Assembly: GCA_017643585.1 (NCBI GenBank)
Contig: JAEPND010000001.1
Location: 257,834 to 321,833 of the forward strand
Direction: 5' to 3'
DNA: 64,000 nucleotides
Source of the DNA: Maricaulis sp.
GTDB taxonomy: Bacteria; Pseudomonadota; Alphaproteobacteria; Caulobacterales; Maricaulaceae
Shown here: piece by piece, positions 1 through 8,350 of the stretch
Layout of the letters: every line of letters begins with the position of its first letter
Position numbering within the stretch: the first letter of the stretch is position 1
Notes under the pieces: generated by a model
The model's database searches: none
What the model was told of the DNA's origin: nothing
Seen by the model: only the letters and a program-made list of their open reading frames with translations
Position numbers and translations under genes: made by a program

Positions 1-507
1 GCGGATCTGGGCCTGGCCGGCGGTGATCCACGTGCAGGCGAGCGCACCTATCAGACCCTGGTCCAGGTGGCGGGCCGGGCCGGTCGCGCCGAACGCCCGG
101 GACGCGCTCTCCTGCAAACCCACCAGCCCGAACACGAAGCCATCCAGGCCCTTGTCGCCGGGGACCGGGACGCCTTCCTGGAAACCGAGATCATGGCGCG
201 TGAGATGCTGGGCCTGCCACCGTTCGGGCGCATGGCCTCGATCGGGTTCATGGCCATGAACCCCAAGGCGGTCGAGGACGCGGCGGCCAATTTCGCTGCC
301 GCGGCGCCGGTCACTGATGGTGTGGAAATCTGGGGCCCGGCCGAACCCCCGCTCGCCATTGTCCGCGGCTGGCACCGCCGACGCGTTCTCGTGCGCGCTG
401 ACAAGACCATCGACATGTCCGCCTATGTCCGCGCCTGGCGCAAACGCATCAAGACGCCGCCCTCGGTACGGGTGTCGGTGGATATCGATCCCTACAGCTT
501 TCTCTAG
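1..507 (+). CDS. priA: Primosomal protein N' (PriA), C-terminal part; 5' end outside window
   Basis: The reading frame is open from base 1 and ends at the stop at 505-507, so only about the last 168 residues are present. The segment begins in the final helicase block: a stretch with TYQTLVQVAGRAGRA is the motif V/VI region of PriA, whose arginines contact DNA and ATP. The C-terminal domain follows, with LGLPPFGRMASI and an RVSVDIDPYSFL tail typical of the family. PriA is a 3'-5' superfamily 2 helicase that recognises stalled forks and reloads the replicative helicase. The zinc-binding and Walker motifs lie upstream of the window and cannot be checked. An internal GTG at 67 is not the true start. 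Confidence 0.9.
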   Translation, partial: ADLGLAGGDPRAGERTYQTLVQVAGRAGRAERPGRALLQTHQPEHEAIQALVAGDRDAFLETEIMAREMLGLPPFGRMASIGFMAMNPKAVEDAAANFAAAAPVTDGVEIWGPAEPPLAIVRGWHRRRVLVRADKTIDMSAYVRAWRKRIKTPPSVRVSVDIDPYSFL

Positions 508-612
508 GACGCTCGCCAAAGTTTCAGCGAAGGCCAGACCGAGATCGCGGATGACATCACACACACAGCGCGTTAGGAGTGCCAGACCCGCTTGCAACCG
601 GACCGACCATAC

Positions 613-1103
613 ATGATCGAATTTCTCACCTCGCCTGCCGTCTGGATGTCCTTGCTGACGCTGACCTTCCTGGAAGTCGTGCTGGGTGTAGACAATGCGG
701 CAAGGTCTCTTCCATGTTCATCGTGGTCGCCCAGATGACCGCCATCAACATGGTCTTCTCGCTGGACAGTGTGCTGACCGCCGTGGGCATGACCCGCGAT
801 CTGGGCGGTGATGGCGCCGAAGGCATCCGCCTGGCCGTCATGGTCCTGGCCGTGGTCATCTCGACCATCATCATGGTCGCCTCGGCCAAGTCGGTTGCCG
901 GCTTCCTGGAGAAATACGCCACCGCGAAAATGCTGGCCCTGTGCTTCATCCTGCTGGTCGGCATGGCCCTGGTCGCCGACGGCCTCGGCTTCCACATCCC
1001 GCGCGGCTATCTCTACTTCGCCATCGCCTTCTCCCTCTTCGTGGAGACGCTGAACATCCTGGCCCGCAACAAGCGCGAGGCGGACAAGGCGGCGGAGGAG
1101 TGA
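613..1103 (+). pseudogene. TerC-family membrane protein, internally deleted and frameshifted
   Basis: An ATG at 613 opens a frame encoding MIEFLTSPAVWMSLLTLTFL and then EVVLGVDNA, the typical N-terminus and first helix of TerC integral membrane proteins. That frame runs out at 736-738. The conserved second half (SSMFIVVAQMTAINMVFSLD, then SVLTAVGM, and a VADGLGFHIPRGYLYFAIAF helix) continues in a different frame from about 700 to 1103. Comparison with the roughly 240-residue family layout suggests some 80 residues between the VDN motif and the VFSLDS motif are missing, with the junction near 695-705. The two halves are out of frame, so no full-length product can form; a truncated product could start at the ATG at 714. 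TerC proteins are implicated in metal (Mn/tellurium) handling. A base-call or assembly error is possible for the frameshift, but not easily for the missing segment. Confidence 0.75.
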
Positions 1104-1859
1104 ATGGGTCAATCTAACCTCGATTTACCTGAATGGTTTCAAGAGACCTTGGCTGCGCTCCCGGCCGGGGAGACAATTTCAACACCTGAAGGCGAGATAC
1201 GATCGCGAGACGGCGAAGCCGTCACACATCACGGGCACCATCGGGTATATTGGCTTCGGACGTTGAGCGGACGATGCGCCCCCGTTCCGGATGCGGCGAC
1301 TTGCGTTCACGCCTCGACTGGCGTCGAAGGGTTTGCCAGCGGTTTTAGAACCGGGGTCTTATATTGGAATCAGCCTGGCAAGCTGAAAAACCCCGGCACT
1401 CTTAGAATTTCTGAGAAAGCCGCTGTATTCGAAGAATGCTCGGCAGAGGAAGAGTATCCAGTGCCGGACTCACCGCACCTTCTGCGACAACTCTATCATA
1501 GCCCTAAGTTTCGAAGCTTGGTGGCAGACATAAACTTTGCACACGTCGCCTACGGCAACCTGCTCAACAACTTTGTCCATGATGAACATTATCTCGGTGG
1601 AGCTGACGCAATGATCGACGCCGGAGATTTGATAGCCAAGACGCGAAATGTCGGTGAAAATCCACGTGCTTGGGAATACGGGAATTTCGAGAGCTCCTTC
1701 AAAGCAACATCTGCGGAGCGAGCAGCACTAGAGGAAGAATTCTTGACCCTCATTCGCGAACTTGGGTGGAGACCAGTCGACCATCGGGATGTGGAGCGTA
1801 TTCGCGCCGACATAGCAGCCTTCGAGGACGCGCGCGTCGGCGCAAGCTCAAGCGCCTAA
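1104..1859 (+). CDS. Hypothetical protein (251 aa)
   Basis: I do not recognise this family. The ATG directly abuts the TGA of the broken terC gene (TGAATG), so it may be co-transcribed. The product is a soluble, acidic protein without signal peptide or membrane helix. It has a His-rich patch (HHGHHRVYW, about residues 43-51) and aromatic-rich motifs VLYWNQPGKLKNPGTL (about 90-105) and WEYGNFESSF. Base composition is visibly lower in GC, and codon use less biased, than in the flanking core genes, suggesting later acquisition. Coding status is supported by length and by the in-phase start, not by homology. Confidence 0.6.
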   Translation: MGQSNLDLPEWFQETLAALPAGETISTPEGEIRSRDGEAVTHHGHHRVYWLRTLSGRCAPVPDAATCVHASTGVEGFASGFRTGVLYWNQPGKLKNPGTLRISEKAAVFEECSAEEEYPVPDSPHLLRQLYHSPKFRSLVADINFAHVAYGNLLNNFVHDEHYLGGADAMIDAGDLIAKTRNVGENPRAWEYGNFESSFKATSAERAALEEEFLTLIRELGWRPVDHRDVERIRADIAAFEDARVGASSSA

Positions 1860-1899
1860 ACGAAATATATTTGAATGCCCTTCGGCGTCAACGCGGCGA

Positions 1900-2631
1900 C
1901 TACTCTCCCACAAAATACCCCAGCAACCCCGTGCTCTTTTCCAGATCCTCGCGGTCTTCCAGCTGGTCGGGATTGAAGCTCCAGAGCTCAGCCACGCGCA
2001 GGTGATCATCCTCGGCCGGGGTCAGGTCCTGCATCTCTTCCGGATCACGTCCGGTGAGGTCGCCAAAGCCCAGTTCGATCTCTTCCGGCGTGGTCTTTCC
2101 GAAATTGTCGAGGAAACCATCGCCCTGGCCCACATAGGTGAGGCCGCGGGTCAGCTTGCCGTCGCGGGCGCGATACCAGGCGATGTAGCCTGCACCGGGA
2201 AAGCCGCCGAAATACTGCGCCTCGCCGAAGTTTGCGGAGAGCTTTTCGAGCACCTCTTCCACCTCGACAACAGACAATTCGTCGACCGGGCCGAGATGCC
2301 GGGTCGTCACCATGACCCAGCCATCAATCACCGGCGTCACAAAGGCTGCCGGATTGATCGCCAGCTTGCCAAAACCCGCCGCACTCATCTCCTGTGTCAT
2401 CTTGAGGCCCGAGGCCCAGTTGCTGGCCTGGACATCTTCCAGACCCAGCGCATCGACCACGGCCTGCGGATCATCAGCGCGCACGGCGAGCCAGTTGGAC
2501 CGGCGCCCGAACTTCGCGGGCCGGTCAGGGCGGTCGGAGACCGGGTGCGCCAGGCGCACGAATTGCGGCGCGGTGTTCTCACCCGCGCCCTGCGCACCCC
2601 CGAACAATCGCGCCAGAAATTCTACCAGCAT
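1900..2631 (-). CDS. Hypothetical protein (243 aa)
   Basis: The start is placed at the ATG at 2631 (MLVEFLARLFGGAQ) because GAAGGGAT lies just upstream; a longer frame to 2724 has no good ribosome site and an unlikely N-terminus. The product is an acidic soluble protein with a short amphipathic N-terminus, WLAVRADDPQAVVDALGL, a central segment WVMVTTRHLGPVDELSVVEV and FGGFPGAGYIAWYRARDG. Its C-terminus is rich in Asp and Glu. The layout resembles uncharacterised proteins of related alphaproteobacteria, but I cannot name a domain. It stands alone on the minus strand, convergent with the gene before it. Confidence 0.65.
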   Translation of the reverse strand: MLVEFLARLFGGAQGAGENTAPQFVRLAHPVSDRPDRPAKFGRRSNWLAVRADDPQAVVDALGLEDVQASNWASGLKMTQEMSAAGFGKLAINPAAFVTPVIDGWVMVTTRHLGPVDELSVVEVEEVLEKLSANFGEAQYFGGFPGAGYIAWYRARDGKLTRGLTYVGQGDGFLDNFGKTTPEEIELGFGDLTGRDPEEMQDLTPAEDDHLRVAELWSFNPDQLEDREDLEKSTGLLGYFVGE

Positions 2632-2727
2632 GTCGGATCCCTTCTCGAACTGGCGGCAGCATGCATGTCTGGAGGGGAAGGTCCAGCGGGTGGTGGACAC
2701 AGAGAGTGGGGTTAAATCACTCACCCG

Positions 2728-2760
2728 CCGTCATCATCCGGACAAGCCGGGTGATGACGG
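2728..2760. repeat. REP-like palindrome
   Basis: Two 14-base arms (2728-2741 and 2747-2760) are reverse complements with a single mismatch around a 5-base loop. The core CCGTCATCA/TGATGACGG resembles the outer arms of the larger repeats nearby. It lies upstream of the minus-strand gene ending at 1900 and has no T-run, so it is more likely a repeat unit than a terminator. Confidence 0.6.
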
Positions 2761-2790
2761 TTAAAGATATGGCCAGGTCCTATCTGACCT

Positions 2791-2917
2791 CACCCTCCGT
2801 CATCCCTGCGAAGGCAGGGACCCAGTTCGTAAGGCTGGGGCCTGCTCCAGAAGGCGCCCTTCTCTGAAACACCCTCGCTCGACGAACTGAGCCCCGATCC
2901 TCATCGGGGTGATGGTG
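2791..2917 (+). repeat. 127-bp interspersed repeat, copy A
   Basis: This block matches 4258-4384 over 127 bases with about four mismatches, in the same orientation. Its two ends are imperfect inverted repeats of each other: TCATCCCTGCGAAGG with GGGACCCAGTTCGT on the left, ACGAACTGAGCCCCGAT and TCATCGGGGTGATG on the right. Each end can fold into a small hairpin, giving a head-to-head pair of REP-like palindromes separated by about 50 bases. No protein is encoded. Confidence 0.85.
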
Positions 2918-2931
2918 AGTTTGAGCGGCGG

Positions 2932-4173
2932 TTATTCGCTCAGGAAACAGGCGGAGGGCTCGACGCGCTGACGTGGCCGTTCAAAGATCGGCATGCCGTA
3001 AGCCTCAACTTGCTCGGATGTGACATCTGCCTCGAATTGATCGAGTTGATGGCACACCGCCTCTGCTGAGCTATCTGCTGAAATAGAGGCCGCGTAACAC
3101 TGAAAGAGCATCCAGTTGTGAGTGGCCGTTGGACCAATGTATTCCGGCAAATCCTCACCGAATGGATTATCTGCACCAATTGGCAGCGTCTCCACGACCA
3201 TGCGTGCCTCGTCACACCTGCCGAGTTGTTCCAGATGATTGATTGTACGTGTCAGCGCCGGCTCTATGTCCCAGTTCGGATATCTGGCGTCCGGATCGGA
3301 CAGCCGAGAGATGTTACCCTCAACAACCGGGCGCCAGTATGCCAGCGCAGCTTCGAGACGCGCTCGATCATCTAACGCCTCCCCGAGCACAGAATTCATC
3401 GCGGCGTGATGCTCAGTAAGATCGAACCGCCCCGACACGAAAGGCTCTTGCGCATAGAGGTCGTCCAAAACCTCCACGGCCTCTTCGGCTCGACCTACCT
3501 CGACAAGATTGATCACAAGCTTTTCAGCCAGGCTCAAACGCGGACGCGTCCAGTTGGATATTTCAATGCCTTCAACGATTTGAGCTGTTGGATCATCAGG
3601 AGCCCGATGGACCTGAACCCACTCTCGCTCGTCCACCGCCGTGGCAACACGACGAGCAAATTCCGGCGAACTCAATACAGCCAAGCCCTCGCGAGCGATC
3701 TGGATGGCCAACTCATGGTCACCCATTCGCTGCGCGCTCCAGACGGCACTCTCCCACGCCTCGGCATTATCGGTATTCCCGCGCCAGATCGAGAACGACA
3801 GGTCGTCTGACCGCACGATCTGCAGCCATCCCTCCTGGGCCTCTGCATCGCGCCCTGCAAAGTTCAGATACAACAACCAGTGTTGGTGAATGCCTCTTTC
3901 TAAGTCGTCAAACGGGGCCGGGATCGTTCTGGCCACACTCAGACAAGAGTGCGCGCGTTCCAGACGCTCTGAGCCCCCTTTGAGATAATAGCCCTCGCCG
4001 TAATAGCGGCGTTGCTCCCTTGCGCAGTCATCCGCCCATAGAGCGATCAAATTGGCCGGATGCAGCTGTATCGCGATGCCCAACGGTCCGTTCTGCATGC
4101 GTTTTGGCACAAAATACGCGCCCACCAGCCAGACCAGCAACAGGACCAGAAATCCGCGGAACAAGAGCTTCAT
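2932..4173 (-). CDS. Membrane-anchored helical-repeat (TPR-like) protein
   Basis: The start is the ATG at 4173, preceded by GGGGGAAG; the open frame to 4260 runs into a repeat and is not used. The 413-residue product begins with one hydrophobic helix (LLFRGFLVLLLVWLVGAYFV), so it is probably an inner-membrane anchored, periplasm-facing protein. The remainder is a chain of amphipathic helices with Ala/Glu-rich pairs such as GDHELAIQIAREGLAVL and VGRAEEAVEVLDDLYAQEP, characteristic of degenerate TPR or Sel1-like solenoids. Several cysteines are scattered through it. Composition is lower in GC than polA. It lies between two 127-bp direct repeats. No enzymatic motif is visible; the TPR call is by pattern only. 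Confidence 0.7.
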   Translation of the reverse strand: MKLLFRGFLVLLLVWLVGAYFVPKRMQNGPLGIAIQLHPANLIALWADDCAREQRRYYGEGYYLKGGSERLERAHSCLSVARTIPAPFDDLERGIHQHWLLYLNFAGRDAEAQEGWLQIVRSDDLSFSIWRGNTDNAEAWESAVWSAQRMGDHELAIQIAREGLAVLSSPEFARRVATAVDEREWVQVHRAPDDPTAQIVEGIEISNWTRPRLSLAEKLVINLVEVGRAEEAVEVLDDLYAQEPFVSGRFDLTEHHAAMNSVLGEALDDRARLEAALAYWRPVVEGNISRLSDPDARYPNWDIEPALTRTINHLEQLGRCDEARMVVETLPIGADNPFGEDLPEYIGPTATHNWMLFQCYAASISADSSAEAVCHQLDQFEADVTSEQVEAYGMPIFERPRQRVEPSACFLSE

Positions 4174-4257
4174 GACTTCCCCCAACGCAACTCCTGCGCA
4201 CGCTAGCAGCTGGCGCACGTGATGTCTGTGGTGAAAACGGCGGGCGCTGTCCCTCTT

Positions 4258-4384
4258 CACCCTCCGTCATCCCTGCGAAGGCAGGGACCCAGTTCGTAAG
4301 GCTGGGGCCTGCTCCAGAAGGCGCTCTTCTCTGAAACACCCTCGCTCGACGAACTGAGCCCCGATCTCCATCGGGGTGACGGTG
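4258..4384 (+). repeat. 127-bp interspersed repeat, copy B
   Basis: Nearly identical to 2791-2917 and in the same orientation. The differences are single changes in the spacer, a CC/TC swap near the right hairpin and one change in the final GGTGACGGTG. With copy A it brackets the minus-strand gene at 2932-4173. Confidence 0.85.
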
Positions 4385-4540
4385 TTTGTGATCACTTTAG
4401 CCATTTGCTGCGTCACCCGACAGTGGCTGCGCAGCGGGCTTCCGGGCAATGACAGGGTGGGGTGACGCGATGGGTTTGAGCCCCCCCTTTCCCCCTTAAA
4501 CCTCATGCCGAGAGGGGGCCTTGCAGGGTTAAGCTCCTGC

Positions 4541-4651
4541 CCCTCCCCGCCGGGGAGGTGATCTGGGACGCGGGGATCGGCTCGCTACGCTCGTCCCCTT
4601 CGACCTCACCTTCGCCAAGGTTCCGGCGAGCCCACTTCCCCAGAGGGGAAG
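4541..4651. repeat. MITE/REP-like element with terminal hairpins
   Basis: The left end CCTCCCCGCCGGGGAGG and the right end CTTCCCCAGAGGGGAAG are each short palindromes and are imperfect inverted copies of one another. The interior is GC-rich and non-coding. The same architecture is present at 8351-8490, so this looks like a second family of small interspersed repeats. Confidence 0.55.
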
Positions 4652-4756
4652 ATAAATTCCCTCCCGCCACCACACTGTCAGCAATCTCAGCAGCTCGGCA
4701 TTCTCCCGGCAGGCGAGGCACGCTAGTGTTTGGCGACTCAGACGAGGGGAAGCGGA

Positions 4757-7543
4757 ATGGCCATCACGAAACCGGTCGACGAGAACAGTCATGTCTATCT
4801 GATCGACGGGTCAGGCTATATCTTCCGCGCCTATCACGCCCTGCCGCCGCTGACCCGGTCAGACGGTACGCCGGTGGGGGCCGTGCAGGGCTTCTGCAAC
4901 ATGTTGTGGAAGCTGCTGGAGGACCTCAAGGGAGAGGACCAGCCCTCGCACCTGGCGGTGATCTTTGACCATTCCGGCAAGTCCTTCCGCAATGACATGT
5001 ACCCGCAATACAAGGCCCACCGCCCGCCGGCGCCGGAGGACCTGGTGCCGCAATTCTCCATCATCCGCGATGCGACGCGCGCCTTTGGCACGCCCTCGAT
5101 CGAGAAAGAAGGCTTTGAGGCGGATGACCTGATCGCGACCTATGCCCGCCAGGCCGAGGCCAAGGGCGCGGACGTCACCATCGTCTCCTCGGACAAGGAT
5201 CTGATGCAGCTGGTCTCGGACAAGATCACCATGTTCGACGCCATGAAAAACAAGCGCATCCAGGCCCCAGAGGTGCACGAGAAATTCGGCGTCGGTCCGG
5301 ACAAGGTGATCGATATCCAGTCCCTGGCCGGCGACAGTGTCGACAATGTCCCGGGCGTCCCCGGCATCGGTGTGAAGACTGCGGCCCTGTTGATCAATGA
5401 ATATGGCGATCTCGATACGCTGCTGGCCCGGGCCGAGGAGATCAAGCAGAAGGGCCGGCGCGAGAAACTGCTCAACCATGCCGATGATGCGCGCATTTCC
5501 CGTGACCTGGTGACGCTGAAGGTCGACACGCCCATCGATACGCCGCTGGAAGAGTTCGGAATGTCCGACCCGGATCCGGAAACCCTGGTCGGCTTCCTCA
5601 AGGGCATGGAATTCCGCACATTCACCCGCAAGGTCGAGGAAGCGCTGGGCGGCCCGGTTGCCGACGAGACGGGTGACGCCACCGCACCAATTGATCGCTC
5701 CAAGTATGAGTGCGTGACCACGATGGCCGATCTGGAACGCTGGATCGCACGCTGTGAAGAGGTGGGCATTGTCGCGGTGGATTGTGAGACGGACGCGCTC
5801 TCGGCCACCGCCTCCGGCCTGGTCGGTGTCAGCCTGGCCACTGCGCCGGGCGAAGCCTGTTACATCCCGCTCGCCCACGTCGACCCACAGGGCTCGGGCG
5901 ACATGTTCGATACCGGTGCGGCGCCGGAACAGATCGACATGCAGGCCGCCCTCGATGTGCTGCGCCCGATGCTGGAAAACCCGGCCATCCTGAAAGTCGG
6001 CCAGAACTTCAAATACGACCTCGCCGTCTTTGGTCGTTATGACATCACCGTCGCGCCCTATGACGACACGATGCTGATTTCCTATGTCATGGCCGCGGGG
6101 CTGGAAAAACATGGCATGGATGCCATGGCCGAGCGCCATCTGGGCCATACCTGCCTGTCCTTCAAGGATGTCTGCGGCACGGGCAAATCCCAGATCTCGT
6201 TCGACAAGGTCGCCCTCGACAAGGCCACGGAATACGCGGCGGAAGACGCGGATGTGACCCTGCGCCTGTGGGAGATCCTGAAACCGGCCATGGTCGCCAA
6301 GAAGAAGGCGACGGTTTATGAGGCGCTGGAACGGCCCATGCCGCAGGTACTGTCCGACATGGAACGCGCGGGCATCAAGGTCGATCCGGACCAGCTGCAC
6401 CGCCTCTCTTCCGACTTCGCCCAGAAGATGATGGCTGCCGAGGCCACCGCCCACGAAGCGGCAGGCCGCGAATTCAATCTGGGTTCTCCCAAACAGATCG
6501 GGGAGATCCTGTTTGGCGAGATGGGCCTGCCGGGGGGCAAGAAAACCAAGACGGGCGCCTGGTCCACCGATGCCGCCGTGCTCGACAGCCTGGCCGCCGA
6601 GGGGCATGCCCTGCCGGTCGCTCTGCTGGAATATCGCCAGTTCCAGAAGCTCAAATCCACCTATGCCGACGCGCTGATCTCGCACATCAATCCGCTGACC
6701 AAGCGGGTGCACGGTTCGTTCTCGCTGGCCTCGACCACGACGGGACGCCTGTCCTCAACCGATCCGAACCTGCAGAACATCCCGATCCGCACCGAGGAAG
6801 GCCGCAAGATCCGCGAAGTCTTCATCGCCGAACCGGGCAATGTCCTGGTCGCCGCCGACTATTCCCAGGTCGAGCTGCGCCTGCTTGCACATATCGCCGG
6901 TGTGGATGCCCTGAAAGACGCCTTCCGGAATGGTGTCGACATCCATGCCATGACGGCGTCGGAAGTCTTTGACACGCCCATTGAGGGCATGGACCCGATG
7001 GTCCGCCGCAAGGCCAAGGCAATCAATTTCGGTGTCATCTATGGCATTTCCGCCTTTGGCCTGGCCAATCAGATCGATGTCTCGCGTGAGGAAGCCAAGG
7101 CCTTCATCGATGCCTATTTCGAGAAATTCCCGGGCATTGCCGACTATATGGACCGCATGAAAACCGAGGCCAAGGAGACCGGCTATGTCGAGACGATCTT
7201 TGGCCGCCGCGCCCATTTCCCGTCCATCCGCGACAAGAATCCCAACATGCGCATGTTCGCCGAGCGCCAGGCCATCAACGCTCCGATCCAGGGCTCGGCC
7301 GCCGATGTCATCCGCCGCGCCATGATCCGCATGCCCGATGCCATCAATCGCGCCAATCTGGATGCCCGCATGCTGTTGCAGGTGCATGACGAACTGGTCT
7401 TCGAGGTCCCGGAAAACCAGGCCGATGACCTCATCGCCCTGACCAAGACCGTCATGTCACAAGCCTGCCGCCCGGTGCTGCAACTCTCCGTCCCGCTGGA
7501 GGTCGACGCCAAAGCCGGCGCGACCTGGGGCGAGGCGCACTGA
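4757..7543 (+). CDS. polA: DNA polymerase I
   Basis: The start is the ATG at 4757, with AGGGGA in front; an in-frame TTG at 4730 is less likely. The 928-residue product has all three domains. The N-terminal 5'-nuclease shows YLIDGSGYIFRAYHALPPL and FEADDLIATYA. The 3'-5' exonuclease has its catalytic acids in AVDCETD (D342, E344), QNFKYD and YAAEDAD, so proofreading should be active. The polymerase has motif A AADYSQVELR (D701), motif B RRKAKAINFGVIYG and motif C LLQVHDELVFEV (D878). It fills gaps in repair and removes RNA primers of Okazaki fragments. The stop overlaps the start of the next small gene (TGATG), so the two are probably co-translated. Confidence 0.97.
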   Translation: MAITKPVDENSHVYLIDGSGYIFRAYHALPPLTRSDGTPVGAVQGFCNMLWKLLEDLKGEDQPSHLAVIFDHSGKSFRNDMYPQYKAHRPPAPEDLVPQFSIIRDATRAFGTPSIEKEGFEADDLIATYARQAEAKGADVTIVSSDKDLMQLVSDKITMFDAMKNKRIQAPEVHEKFGVGPDKVIDIQSLAGDSVDNVPGVPGIGVKTAALLINEYGDLDTLLARAEEIKQKGRREKLLNHADDARISRDLVTLKVDTPIDTPLEEFGMSDPDPETLVGFLKGMEFRTFTRKVEEALGGPVADETGDATAPIDRSKYECVTTMADLERWIARCEEVGIVAVDCETDALSATASGLVGVSLATAPGEACYIPLAHVDPQGSGDMFDTGAAPEQIDMQAALDVLRPMLENPAILKVGQNFKYDLAVFGRYDITVAPYDDTMLISYVMAAGLEKHGMDAMAERHLGHTCLSFKDVCGTGKSQISFDKVALDKATEYAAEDADVTLRLWEILKPAMVAKKKATVYEALERPMPQVLSDMERAGIKVDPDQLHRLSSDFAQKMMAAEATAHEAAGREFNLGSPKQIGEILFGEMGLPGGKKTKTGAWSTDAAVLDSLAAEGHALPVALLEYRQFQKLKSTYADALISHINPLTKRVHGSFSLASTTTGRLSSTDPNLQNIPIRTEEGRKIREVFIAEPGNVLVAADYSQVELRLLAHIAGVDALKDAFRNGVDIHAMTASEVFDTPIEGMDPMVRRKAKAINFGVIYGISAFGLANQIDVSREEAKAFIDAYFEKFPGIADYMDRMKTEAKETGYVETIFGRRAHFPSIRDKNPNMRMFAERQAINAPIQGSAADVIRRAMIRMPDAINRANLDARMLLQVHDELVFEVPENQADDLIALTKTVMSQACRPVLQLSVPLEVDAKAGATWGEAH

Positions 7544-7890
7544 TGCTGCTGGCGCTGGCACTTCTGGCTCAAGCTGGTGATCTGCCGGAATGTCCGGAGC
7601 CACTCTTGTGGATCGATCCGCACATTCCCACTCCTTCATCTAGTGACGCAGTACGCCGATGGCCGGACGAGATTGTGGTGGTGAATGTCGTGCTATCAAT
7701 AGTGGATGGCGGCGTTAAAGAAATTTCTGTTCCGGAACCTTCCCAACTACAACACCCCATTCACTTGCGAGCGACAATCCGAACGGCGGAACGCCTGCGC
7801 TTCGACACATCTGCCTCGACACAATGCAGCCTTGAATTCCGATTAGACTTTCCGGCGTTGAAACAAGAAATTTTGGGGAGCGAGTATTGA
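7543..7890 (+). CDS. Small exported protein, TonB-C-like fold (115 aa)
   Basis: The ATG overlaps the polA stop (TGATG). The product starts with a short hydrophobic leader (MLLALALLAQAG) compatible with a signal peptide. The pattern VVVNVVLSIVDGGVKEISV followed by a helix ending in RLRF resembles the beta-alpha-beta core of TonB C-terminal domains, where a strand with DG is followed by an Ala/Leu helix and an aromatic strand. No periplasmic spanning or TonB N-terminal helix is present. GC content is clearly lower than in polA. The next gene has the same layout, so the pair may be a duplication. Function unknown. Confidence 0.55.
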   Translation: MLLALALLAQAGDLPECPEPLLWIDPHIPTPSSSDAVRRWPDEIVVVNVVLSIVDGGVKEISVPEPSQLQHPIHLRATIRTAERLRFDTSASTQCSLEFRLDFPALKQEILGSEY

Positions 7891-8207
7891 TTGGCCTGAT
7901 CGTAGCTTTATCCTACTCACTCGCGTTGGATGCAGGCCTCCAAAGTTGCCGCGTTCAACTTCCTCAGCCTGTCGAGCAATCGCTGCCAGAGCTGGTTTGC
8001 AGCTACGCTCGATGCCCGGAATTGCCAACCGAGATTGCTGCCCGCTGGGACATCAACCTCGCGGGTGAGGCTGAGAACATTGAGGTATCTGGTGGGGACG
8101 AATTGCTCCATCGGACAGTTCATCGGGCTTTGCAGGGCTGGCGCTGGAATCCGGAGCAAGCTTGTCGTGGCGCATCCCACGTTTTTGCCCTGGATTGGGA
8201 TAGCTAG
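7887..8207 (+). CDS. Small exported protein, TonB-C-like fold (106 aa)
   Basis: A TTG start at 7887 overlaps the previous stop (TTGA), suggesting translational coupling. The N-terminus (IGLIVALSYSLALDAG) is a plausible leader, and two Cys follow in VCSYARCPEL. The segment AARWDINLAGEAENIEVSGG, then HRTVHRALQGWRWNP, matches the TonB C-terminal pattern of strand, Gly turn, helix and W-x-W/F-x-P strand. There is no partner transporter nearby. It may be a second member of a two-gene family with the upstream gene. An alternative is that both are decayed fragments; the intact overlap argues against that. Confidence 0.5.
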   Translation: MIGLIVALSYSLALDAGLQSCRVQLPQPVEQSLPELVCSYARCPELPTEIAARWDINLAGEAENIEVSGGDELLHRTVHRALQGWRWNPEQACRGASHVFALDWDS

Positions 8208-8215
8208 AGCTGCTC

Positions 8216-8330
8216 CGTCACCCTGATGACGATCAGGGCCCAGTTCGTCGGGCGTGATGTTTCACGCGAAAGCGCTTTCCGGACCCAGCCTTATGAACTG
8301 GGTCCCTGCCTTCGCAGGGATGACGAGGGT
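8216..8330 (-). repeat. Divergent reversed copy of the 127-bp repeat (copy C)
   Basis: Read on the minus strand it begins CGTCATCCCTGCGAAGGCAG and ends with GACGAACTGGGCCCTGAT and TCATCAGGGTGACGG, the same two end motifs as copies A and B. The spacer between the ends is unrelated. This shows that the paired end palindromes, not the spacer, define the family. Confidence 0.7.
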
Positions 8331-8350
8331 TAGGGCGCAAATGTGTTTAT

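Larger units (their letters stand above)
4174..4756. other. Non-coding repeat-rich gap upstream of polA
   Basis: I see no gene here. The gap holds copy B of the 127-bp repeat, a 9-bp inverted repeat GCGTCACCC/GGGTGACGC at 4410-4418 and 4460-4468, and a second repeat type with terminal hairpins at 4541-4651. The polA promoter must lie in the last 100 bases, but no convincing -35/-10 pair could be picked out. Confidence 0.7.

Noticed and set aside
4730-4756. TTG start 9 codons upstream of the chosen polA start
   Set aside because: The ATG at 4757 has AGGGGA at proper spacing and begins closer to the conserved 5'-nuclease N-terminus.
4859-6712. 617-codon open frame on the minus strand inside polA
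   Set aside because: It is the antisense shadow of a well-supported polymerase I gene in GC-rich DNA; composition (His, Gly, Arg rich) is typical of such shadows.
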